Source of the DNA: Sva-07 sp963716235
GTDB lineage: Bacteria; Actinomycetota; Acidimicrobiia; Acidimicrobiales; Ilumatobacteraceae
Length of the DNA: 64,000 nt
Assembly: GCA_963716235.1 (NCBI GenBank)
Contig: CAVQTE010000022.1
Location: 62,001 to 126,000, forward strand
Reading direction: 5' to 3'
The notes under the pieces were generated by a model. It ran no database searches, was not told the origin of the DNA, and saw only the letters and a program-made list of their open reading frames with translations. Position numbers and translations under genes: made by a program. Of this stretch, positions 1-6,950 are shown piece after piece (positions within the stretch are counted from its first letter, which is position 1; each line of letters begins with the position of its first letter).

Positions 1-2
1 CC

Positions 3-1415
3 GGACTGACGTGGATCGGCGTCGGCCTGGCACCGTTCGCCGGCACGCTCGGCGAGCAGGTGTTGGCTCGGCTCGCGTTGGTGCCCACGGCACTCATTGC
101 GATCGCGGCGATTGTCGGTCCCCGCCGATGGCCCACCGGATATCGAATGATCCTCGTGGCGTTGGTGTCGGCAACCGCGATCGTCGCCGGAGCGGGTTGG
201 TACCGGTTCTCGATCTTGGTCATCGGTCTGCTCACGCTCGCGAGCACCGTCCCCGGCACCGGCTCGACCAACTCCGGCTCGGATCGTGTCAGGATCGGAT
301 TCGGCGGTGGGCTGATCGCGGTGGGTGCGGTGGCTGCCTCTGCCAACGCGGCATCGCCGCAGTTCGTCGCCAATCTGCACGACATCGTCTTGATCGGCGC
401 AACGGCTGCCATCACGTTGGTGGCTCGGCGCGAGCGTGCCCTGTCGACCACTGACGGAATCGAACTCGGCGAGCCATCCGCACTCGCCGAGTCACTCAGT
501 GCTGCACTCGGCTGCGGTCCGCTGACCATCGCCTTCCCCAGCCCGGCCGGTACGTGGCTCGATCCATCGGGACGCACACAGACGCCCCGCTCCCCCGGCG
601 GCCCAGTCCAGTCCGCGACTGGCACGACGATCGCCTGGCTGTCGCCCGCCGTCGACCTCGACCTCGACCCCGAGTCGGCCGTCACCGTTCGTCGCATCCT
701 CGAGACCGCCTCCGACACAGCAACGCTGCGAGAAGGACTCCGTCGCCGCGCCACCGAGATCGACCGGTCACGCGAACGGCTCCAGACCGCTGCCGAAGGC
801 GAACATGCCCGGCTGATCGTGCTGCTCGAATCCGGGCCGCTGGCTGCGTTGGCACGAGCGGGCACGCTGCTCACACAGACCGCGAGCGGGCGGAGCCTTT
901 CAGCACGAGTCGCCGACGCCGAACGCGTGCTCACCGACGTCGTTCGCGGCCTGCACCCGGTGGAGGCGGACGGCGGGCTGGTCGAGGCGATCGCGAAACT
1001 CACCGACCGGTCACACGCCACCTTGGTGATCGACCCGCAGGTCGACCTCGAGACCGGCCTCGGACCGACCGAGCGGGAGGTCGTCTGGTTCACCTGCGCC
1101 GAGGGCCTCGCAAATGCAGCCAAGCACGCGCCGGGTTCGGCGATCGTGGTGCGACTGGAGACCGGCCCGGCGGGATACGTGCTGACCGTGAGCGACGACG
1201 GTCCCGGTGGGGCCGACGCACCCGGGTCGGGGCTGTCCGGCCTGCGTGAGCGAGCCGGAGCCGTCAGTGGCAGCCTGACCGTCGAATCCACGAAGGATGG
1301 CACCACGCTTCGCCTCCTCGTCCCAGCTCGTGAGGAAATCGCGTGCTTCCACGTAGCCGGTACCGCGTCAGCCCCGATTCGCACGCCGATCGAGTTCGGC
1401 ACGGTGGGTGCATGA
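3..1415 (+). CDS. Sensor histidine kinase-like protein lacking the acceptor His, 5'-truncated by window edge
   Basis: C-terminal part of a NarL-class membrane sensor kinase. The frame is open to the window edge, so the true start lies upstream. Hydrophobic segments fill roughly the first 130 encoded residues, followed by a linker, a dimerisation helix region (about 240-330) and a HATPase domain (about 345-440). The ATPase looks intact: N-box EGLANAAKHA, G1 DDGPGG, G2 GSGLSGLRER. In the dimerisation helix the sequence is RLIVLLESGPL where the family has RxxxLHDGxxQ, so the phospho-accepting His is replaced by Glu (codon 828-830). The protein should bind ATP but cannot phosphorylate itself at the usual site. 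Its stop overlaps the next start as ATGA (1412-1415). The kinase at 2896 has the opposite defect, which suggests a heteromeric pair. The family assignment is secure; phosphorylation in trans is inference. Confidence 0.85.
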   Translation, partial: GLTWIGVGLAPFAGTLGEQVLARLALVPTALIAIAAIVGPRRWPTGYRMILVALVSATAIVAGAGWYRFSILVIGLLTLASTVPGTGSTNSGSDRVRIGFGGGLIAVGAVAASANAASPQFVANLHDIVLIGATAAITLVARRERALSTTDGIELGEPSALAESLSAALGCGPLTIAFPSPAGTWLDPSGRTQTPRSPGGPVQSATGTTIAWLSPAVDLDLDPESAVTVRRILETASDTATLREGLRRRATEIDRSRERLQTAAEGEHARLIVLLESGPLAALARAGTLLTQTASGRSLSARVADAERVLTDVVRGLHPVEADGGLVEAIAKLTDRSHATLVIDPQVDLETGLGPTEREVVWFTCAEGLANAAKHAPGSAIVVRLETGPAGYVLTVSDDGPGGADAPGSGLSGLRERAGAVSGSLTVESTKDGTTLRLLVPAREEIACFHVAGTASAPIRTPIEFGTVGA

Positions 1416-2899
1416 CTACACGACTCATTTCCACCGTCCCGATCACGCTCGTCACTGCCGCAGCGCTCACCCTCGTCGCGTGCAGCTCACCGCCCACGCG
1501 GGCCGGCCAAGCGGTCGACCCCGTGACGCTCACCTCGGAGACGACCGGCGGAGCGGGCGGCACCGGCGGAGACGTTCTCGCCCAACTCGTCGAGCTCACC
1601 AGCAACGAGCCGGTGCAGGTCACCGAACCGAAGGGAGCGGCGTACAGCGACGACTACGAAGGTGACATCATCGAGGCGCTCCAGGCCGGCACATTCGACC
1701 TCAGCGTCGTACGCGCCGACCGCCTGGCGATGGCCGGGGCCGACTCGCTCGCTGTGTTGCAGACACCGTTGCTGGTCACCAACGACGCCCAGGCAGCGGC
1801 GATCGCAGCCGATCCGGTTGCCGACGACCTCATGGCCGGCCTCGACGACATCGGACTCACCGGGATCGCGCTGGTCCCGGGCGGGCTACGCCATCCCTTC
1901 GGCTACAACACCGCGCTGCACGGTCCGGACGATTACGCCGGTTCCGTGTTCAACACGAGGTACGGCACCGGCGTCGACGCGATCTTCGGCGCCCTCGGGG
2001 CAACCACCGACCACAGCCGCGACCAGGAACGCACCGACAAAGTTCGATCCGGTGAGCTGCGTGGGATCGAAACGTCGGTCCAGCAGCTGCTTGCTGTCGA
2101 CAAGCCCGCGGTGCTGACCTCGAACGTGACGTTGTACGAGAAGTTCGACGTTGTCGTGGTGCGTTCCGACACATGGGACGGCCTGACGGAGGCTCAACAG
2201 GAGGCGCTGCGCGCGTCAGCGATCGCCGCCGGCAGGGACGCTCTCGCAGCACGGGACACCGAAGCGCAGGGGCTCGAGCGGTGGTGCGGTTCACCCGATG
2301 CTGCCAGTGTGGTGGCCAGCGATGAGCAACTGGCGGCGTTCCGCGCTGCGTGGCAGCCCGTGATCGACGAGGCGATGGCCGCGCCAGGTGCTGCCGATCT
2401 CGCCGAACGCGTCTCAGCGCTCGGCGACAACACCACTGCACCATCAGGCGCCACGTGCGGTGCGCTCGACGCCGACGGAAACGTCATCGCCGACACATCG
2501 ACCGCCGGCGCCAGCGAGTACGAGGTCACACGAACCGGCCCGCAGGACGTGCTCGACGGGGTGTGGCGCCTGGTTGCCGACAAGAACGACATGCTCGAAG
2601 CCGGTGTCTCGCCACAGGAGGCAGGAATCAACGCCGGTGTGTGGACCATCACGATCATCGATCACATCGCGCAAGTCGATCAGCCCACCGGCCCAGACTG
2701 CATCTGGGACTTCGCGTTCGACGGCGAGAGGGTGAGTCTCGATTTCGCCGCAGAGGGGAACGACGCCTGCTGGGGCCAAGTAATCGGAACCTTCCAACTT
2801 GACGGTGATGTCGCCACGTTCGACTGGGAGAAGGAAAGGGACTACGACGTGGTTCTCGACCAAGCGATGTTTGCGCAGGGGATGACCAGGATCGGATGA
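1412..2899 (+). CDS. TRAP-type (DctP-like) solute-binding lipoprotein with C-terminal extension
   Basis: A 495-residue exported lipoprotein. A signal peptide of about 25 residues ends in the lipobox LVAC, followed by SSPP. I chose the ATG at 1412 because it begins this signal peptide and overlaps the upstream stop. Residues about 50-340 resemble DctP-type periplasmic binding proteins: a segment on discovering a cargo-induced state (FDLSVVRADRLAM), TPLLVTNDAQA, and a C-terminal helix region with DTWDGLTEAQQEAL. No DctQ or DctM membrane subunits are nearby. Instead the gene is coupled on both sides to sensor kinases, so it probably acts as a ligand sensor rather than a transporter component. 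Residues about 380-495 form an extra domain (GVWRL..., IWDFAFDGERVSL, ATFDWEKERDY) that I cannot assign; it reads like a small beta-barrel. Confidence 0.75.
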   Translation: MTTRLISTVPITLVTAAALTLVACSSPPTRAGQAVDPVTLTSETTGGAGGTGGDVLAQLVELTSNEPVQVTEPKGAAYSDDYEGDIIEALQAGTFDLSVVRADRLAMAGADSLAVLQTPLLVTNDAQAAAIAADPVADDLMAGLDDIGLTGIALVPGGLRHPFGYNTALHGPDDYAGSVFNTRYGTGVDAIFGALGATTDHSRDQERTDKVRSGELRGIETSVQQLLAVDKPAVLTSNVTLYEKFDVVVVRSDTWDGLTEAQQEALRASAIAAGRDALAARDTEAQGLERWCGSPDAASVVASDEQLAAFRAAWQPVIDEAMAAPGAADLAERVSALGDNTTAPSGATCGALDADGNVIADTSTAGASEYEVTRTGPQDVLDGVWRLVADKNDMLEAGVSPQEAGINAGVWTITIIDHIAQVDQPTGPDCIWDFAFDGERVSLDFAAEGNDACWGQVIGTFQLDGDVATFDWEKERDYDVVLDQAMFAQGMTRIG

Positions 2900-4419
2900 C
2901 ACGTTCGGTCGTCATCGCTCGGGCAGGAACCGCCGCGATCGTCGCGGCGTTCCTGCCCGCCGTGCTGCAGCGGACCAACCCAGGTCTGGCTGTCGCGGCC
3001 GTCGCGATGGCCGTGCTCGCTGTGGCCGGCGGCTCCATCTGGCTCAGCCCGACGGCGCCCCCGGCAAGGGCGATCTCGTTGGCGCTGTGCGCACCGTTGT
3101 TGATCGTCGCCTCAGGAGGTGACGGCTCGGCGACTGCCCTCGCCGCTGCGGCAGCGCCGATGGTCCTCGTACTGGCCGGCGCATCGCTCATGCGTCGACA
3201 CTGGGCGATCGCCGCGGTCATCGTGGGTGGAGTCGTCGCCGGGCCGATCCGGATGCTGTTCTACGATCCGTTCCTCGACCCGTCGTGTGAGGGCTGCGAT
3301 CACGCCGGAGTGAACGTGTGGGCCAGTCCCGACCTGGCCGAGCGGGCGTTCAACGCTGGTATCGCTGTGGTGCTGGCGGCGATCGGGTGGGAACTGCTCC
3401 GGGGGCGGCGGGCGATCATCGGGGTCGGAATCTGCGTGGTGCTCTTCGCCGCCGACCCCCGAGGGCAGACGGCGCTGATCCTGTGCTGCATGTATGTCAC
3501 CGCCTGGTGGTCGGGCCAATGTTGGGTCACCTGGAGGCGGCGTCGGGCACTGCGTCATTTGGTGGCCCTCCATGAACACGAACACGGGCTCACTGGGGTG
3601 CTCCGCAGCACGATGCGTGACCCCGGGTTGATGGTCGCCTTTCCAACAACGGACGGCCTCGACTTCGTCGACGTGGGCGGCGAAGCAGTCGACCCGCGAC
3701 CGGGGCAGACGACGACCGATCTGTTCATCGGTGGCGAGTTGCTGGCGCGGGCCCATCACGATGCCCGGACGGCGTTGCCGGATCTGGATCAGGCGCTCGA
3801 CCCGGTTGCGGGACTGATCCTCCAGAACGAGCGATCGACCGCACAGCTCGCGGCACGGGTTCACGAACTCACGGGTGCTCGCACCAGCATCGTGCGAGTC
3901 GGACTCGACCAGCGCTCCAGGCTCGAGCGCGATCTCCACGACGGCGTCCAGCAGCAACTCCTCGCCCTGGGCCTCGACATCCGGTTGGCGATCGCCTCGT
4001 TGCCCGAGGACAGCCCGGATCGGACATCGCTCGAGGACGCACTCGCGTTGGTGCACGAATGTGTCGAGGGTGTGCGAGCCATCTCCACGGGGGTGTCGCC
4101 GCCATTGCTGGCGACTCGCGGGCTGAGCGCGGCGGTCGACGCGTTGGTACGCAGGCACGGGGCACCAGTGGACATCGACGGTCTCCCGCCGGGGCGTCTG
4201 CCTGCTGACGTCGAGCGGGCCGCATATGCGGTGATCGCCGAGGCCCTGGCCCGCGGTGCCACGTCGCTGCGCGCGACCGAGCAGGACGGACAGCTGACCG
4301 TGCGTGCCGACGGTGCGGTCACAGGTGCCGACGGTGTGCTGCCGGATCTCATCGCCGCGTTGGGCGGTCGGATCCGACTGGGTTCGAGCATCGAGGCGGT
4401 GATCCCGTGCGTGTCGTAG
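2896..4419 (+). CDS. Membrane sensor histidine kinase with acceptor His but degenerate ATP-binding domain
   Basis: A 507-residue NarL-class kinase homologue with about six to eight hydrophobic segments in residues 1-215, a GAF-like linker, and a dimerisation helix with the canonical RDLHDGVQQQL (acceptor His348). The C-terminal region still aligns with HATPase_c (AAYAVIAEALARG... and ALGGRIRLGS), but the N-box Asn and the KHA element are missing, the G1 box reads ADGAVTG instead of DDGxGG, and no G2 GxGLxGL motif remains. ATP binding is therefore unlikely. The start ATG overlaps the previous stop (ATGA, 2896-2899), and the end overlaps the response regulator by 13 bp. With the kinase at 3-1415 it forms a complementary pair. 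M. tuberculosis HK1/HK2/TcrA is a precedent for such splitting, as I recall it. Confidence 0.85.
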   Translation: MTRSVVIARAGTAAIVAAFLPAVLQRTNPGLAVAAVAMAVLAVAGGSIWLSPTAPPARAISLALCAPLLIVASGGDGSATALAAAAAPMVLVLAGASLMRRHWAIAAVIVGGVVAGPIRMLFYDPFLDPSCEGCDHAGVNVWASPDLAERAFNAGIAVVLAAIGWELLRGRRAIIGVGICVVLFAADPRGQTALILCCMYVTAWWSGQCWVTWRRRRALRHLVALHEHEHGLTGVLRSTMRDPGLMVAFPTTDGLDFVDVGGEAVDPRPGQTTTDLFIGGELLARAHHDARTALPDLDQALDPVAGLILQNERSTAQLAARVHELTGARTSIVRVGLDQRSRLERDLHDGVQQQLLALGLDIRLAIASLPEDSPDRTSLEDALALVHECVEGVRAISTGVSPPLLATRGLSAAVDALVRRHGAPVDIDGLPPGRLPADVERAAYAVIAEALARGATSLRATEQDGQLTVRADGAVTGADGVLPDLIAALGGRIRLGSSIEAVIPCVS

Positions 4420-5057
4420 TCGCCGAGGATCAACTGCTGACTCGGGAGGGTCTCGTCAAGATCATCACGAGTGCCGGTGGGCAGGTCGTGGGCGAGGCGA
4501 CGGATTACGACGGCGTGCGCCGGCTCGTCGCGCACGAGCGTCCGGACGTGGTCGTACTCGACATACGGCTACCGCCGTCGCACACGGACGAGGGTCTGCG
4601 GGCTGCCGACGAGATCCGATCGCTGTATCCGGAGATCGCGGTGCTGATCCTGTCGCAGTACATCGAGGCCGAGTACGTCGAGCCGCTGATTGCCAACGGG
4701 GTAGGCCACGTGGGATATCTCCTGAAGGATCGCGTCATGGATCCGGCCGCGATCATGGACGCGTTACGTCGTGTGGTCGCCGGAGAATGCGTGATCGACC
4801 CGGCGATCGTGGCGGAACTGCTCCGGCCGAAGCAGGACTCGCTCGCCGCGCGTGGGCTGTCGAAGCGCGAGCGCGAAGTCGTGGCCCTGCTCGCCGAAGG
4901 CCTCAGCAATGCCGGCATCGCCAAACGGTTGTTCCTGTCGGAGCGCACCGTCGAGGTGCACGTCCGCAATGTCATGGATCGGCTCGACCTGGCGGAGGAT
5001 CACGACCTGAATCGTCGAGTAGTCACCGTGCTCACGTATCTCCGCCAGCGGCAGTAG
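4407..5057 (+). CDS. NarL/LuxR-family response regulator
   Basis: A 216-residue regulator with an N-terminal receiver (about 1-120) and a LuxR-type helix-turn-helix (about 150-210, SKREREVVALLAEGLSN, LSERTVEVHVRN). The receiver has the acidic pair at AED, the phospho-acceptor Asp52 in VVVLDIRLPP, a Ser in LILSQY and the conserved Lys in YLLKDRV, so it should be phosphorylatable. GTG at 4407 is the start; it overlaps the upstream kinase by 13 bp, which indicates translational coupling. It is the obvious output of the binding-protein/two-kinase operon. Target genes cannot be read from this window. Confidence 0.92.
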   Translation: MRVVVAEDQLLTREGLVKIITSAGGQVVGEATDYDGVRRLVAHERPDVVVLDIRLPPSHTDEGLRAADEIRSLYPEIAVLILSQYIEAEYVEPLIANGVGHVGYLLKDRVMDPAAIMDALRRVVAGECVIDPAIVAELLRPKQDSLAARGLSKREREVVALLAEGLSNAGIAKRLFLSERTVEVHVRNVMDRLDLAEDHDLNRRVVTVLTYLRQRQ

Positions 5058-5102
5058 ACGCAGGCTCATGGTTGACCAGCCGCCCGCTGAGGAGGTGTTC
5101 CT

Positions 5103-5176
5103 TGGAGCGGATGACGGGAATCGAACCCGCGTATTCAGCTTGGGAAGCTGATGTTCTACCATTGAACTACATCCGC
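5103..5176 (-). tRNA. tRNA-Gly (anticodon CCC), CCA encoded
   Basis: Read on the minus strand, the sequence folds as a cloverleaf. The 7-bp acceptor stem is GCGGATG/CATCCGC, the anticodon arm is TCAGC-TTCCCAA-GCTGA with anticodon CCC, and the T-arm contains GGGTTCGATTCCC. The acceptor is followed by T and an encoded CCA (plus-strand TGG at 5103-5105). The body without CCA is 5106-5176. CCC reads the GGG glycine codon. Confidence 0.95.
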
Positions 5177-5221
5177 AAGAAGCTCCCAGGTTAGCGGGAG
5201 CGGGCCCGAGGTCGTGAAGCG

Positions 5222-5539
5222 TCAGACCCCGCGAGCGGTGATGGCGGCTTGATCGTACGGCTCGATCATGATGCACTCGCCCGGGCACTCCTCGGCGGCG
5301 TCGACGGCGAGGTCGATGAGCGAATCGGGGATCTGGGCGACGCCACGCCCGTTGTCCGGGCCGTGCCCGGCGCCTTCGGCGCCGTCGAAGATGATCGTTG
5401 CACCGAAGTGCGAGGCCTCTTCCTTGACCACCCAGAGGCCGTCGTCACGGGAGACGAACACGTCGGGACAGATCTCCGAGCAGATGCCGTCACCCGTACA
5501 CAGATCCTGATCGATCCACACCATCAATGTTGTTGCCAT
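5222..5539 (-). CDS. Ferredoxin, single cluster type
   Basis: A 105-residue acidic ferredoxin. The first cysteine cluster is CTGDGICSEICP and the second is CPGEC near the C terminus (about residue 88). The CxxxGxCxxxCP spacing with a distant CP matches the [3Fe-4S]/[4Fe-4S] single-cluster ferredoxins common in actinobacteria, often cytochrome P450 partners. An acidic, Gly-rich insertion (EGAGHGPDNG) sits between the halves. ATG at 5539 follows an AAGGGA ribosome site. No P450 or reductase is adjacent, so its redox partner is unknown. Confidence 0.85.
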   Translation of the reverse strand: MATTLMVWIDQDLCTGDGICSEICPDVFVSRDDGLWVVKEEASHFGATIIFDGAEGAGHGPDNGRGVAQIPDSLIDLAVDAAEECPGECIMIEPYDQAAITARGV

Positions 5540-5629
5540 GAAAGCGGTCCCTTCGAGTCGTGCCGAACTTGTCCCCCGTGTCTACAGGTCGGGGCACCGG
5601 TTCGTACGGGGCGTCGGCAATTCGTGTCG

Positions 5630-6277
5630 TCAACTCGGCGCGTGGGGCAGTCGACCCATCGCCTCGGCCACTGCCTGATCGCCTCGGCGCGGCGAGGATG
5701 CCAGTGCCGCCGCCGCGCCCAACCGGTCTGCCACGGATCGATTCTGGCTGAGCTTGCGTTTGCCCTCGATCGACTCGATCTGCACCTCGATGCCGACGAT
5801 GGCCCGCAGTTGTCTGTCGATGAAGTCGACGGGAGCGTCGGTGACCGCCCATGGGGACTCGGTCGATCGGGCGGCCTCATGTCGATCGGTGAGATCGGTG
5901 ACGACCGTGCGGACCCACTCGGGGTCGTCGTGGATCTGCACCGCTCCGTGTATGTGGACGACTTCGTAGTTCCAGGTGGGCACGACCTTGCCGTGCTCGG
6001 CTTTCGACGGATACGACGACGGGCTCACGTAGCCATCGGTGATCGGGAACAGCACCAGAGCAGCGACGTCGTCGATGGAACGCCACTGCGTATTCGCGCG
6101 GGCGACGTGACCCCGGAGTCGGCCGGCCGACCCACCATCTCGATCGACCACGAACGGCAATCCCGTTGCATCGAATCCGCTCGGACCCACCGTGACGAGG
6201 TGGCCGAATGCGGCGCGCTCGATCAGATCGAACAACTCGTCTCGGTCAGCGACGTCGAACGCGGCTGGACGGTACAT
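5630..6277 (-). CDS. PaiB-family FMN-binding protein (putative negative transcriptional regulator)
   Basis: A 215-residue protein of the PaiB/FMN-binding split-barrel family. It opens MYRPAAFDVADRDELFDLIE and continues with GHLVTVGPSGFDATGLPF, RGHVARANTQW, VLFPITDGYVSPSSYPSK and VPTWNYEVVHIHGAVQ, which are characteristic PaiB blocks. The reading frame stays open for a further 159 codons upstream, but the PaiB homology starts at the ATG at 6277, so I use that start; the upstream part is antisense to dcd. The length is normal for the family. Despite the family name, several members are simply flavin- or haem-binding proteins, so a regulatory role is uncertain. Confidence 0.85.
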   Translation of the reverse strand: MYRPAAFDVADRDELFDLIERAAFGHLVTVGPSGFDATGLPFVVDRDGGSAGRLRGHVARANTQWRSIDDVAALVLFPITDGYVSPSSYPSKAEHGKVVPTWNYEVVHIHGAVQIHDDPEWVRTVVTDLTDRHEAARSTESPWAVTDAPVDFIDRQLRAIVGIEVQIESIEGKRKLSQNRSVADRLGAAAALASSPRRGDQAVAEAMGRLPHAPS

Positions 6278-6332
6278 GCCCGCAACGTAGCCGTGGGGCT
6301 GCAGATGGCACCGATCACTAACGTGGCCGATT

Positions 6333-6905
6333 GTGATCCTGTCCGACCGCACCCTTCGTGAACAGCTCGCCGCCGGTCGGATCGTCATCGACCCGCTCGA
6401 TGAATCGCTGATCCAACCGTCGTCGATCGATGTGCGCATCTCCAACCTGTTCCGGGTCTTTCGCAACCACACGCGAGGCGTGATCGATGTGAAGCTCGAC
6501 ATGGTCGACCTCACCGAACTCATCGAGATCCCCGAGGGCTCCGAGGAGCCGTTCATGCTCCACCCCGGCGAGTTCGTCCTCGGCTCGACGTTCGAACGCA
6601 TCGGCGTGCCCGATGATCTCGTCGGCCGAGTGGAGGGCAAGTCATCGCTCGGTCGTCTCGGTCTGATGATCCACTCGACGGCGGGATTCATCGATGCCGG
6701 CTTCGACGGCCACATCACGCTCGAACTCGCCAACGTCGCGAGCCTGCCGATCACGCTCTACCCGGGCATGAAGATCGGCCAGGTCAGCTTCATGCAGATG
6801 ACCACACCCGCCGACCATCCCTATGGCAGCGGTGCCGGCGGATCGAAGTACCAGGGCCAACGAGGCCCCACTCCCAGCCGCTACTTCGAGAACTTCCACC
6901 GCTGA
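6333..6905 (+). CDS. dcd: dCTP deaminase
   Basis: A 190-residue dCTP deaminase, a homotrimeric nucleotide enzyme acting on dCTP in dTTP synthesis. Family blocks include LIQPSSIDVRISNLFRVF, GSTFERIGVPDDLVGRVEGKSSLGRLGL, HSTAGFIDAGFDGHITLEL (with the catalytic Glu) and the C-terminal KYQGQRGPTPSRYF. The actinobacterial form is often bifunctional (dCTP deaminase plus dUTPase, yielding dUMP), as shown for the M. tuberculosis enzyme; the same is plausible here. The start is GTG at 6333. It is divergent from the PaiB-like gene, with 55 bp between the starts. Confidence 0.95.
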   Translation: MILSDRTLREQLAAGRIVIDPLDESLIQPSSIDVRISNLFRVFRNHTRGVIDVKLDMVDLTELIEIPEGSEEPFMLHPGEFVLGSTFERIGVPDDLVGRVEGKSSLGRLGLMIHSTAGFIDAGFDGHITLELANVASLPITLYPGMKIGQVSFMQMTTPADHPYGSGAGGSKYQGQRGPTPSRYFENFHR

Positions 6906-6950
6906 CTCTTCCACCCTCGACGTGGTGTTTGCGAATGTCGGCGAATCGGG

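Noticed and set aside
5249..6361. 370-codon plus-strand open frame opposite the ferredoxin and PaiB-like genes
   Set aside because: Both minus-strand genes have clear family motifs; the plus frame spans their intergenic region without a plausible start.
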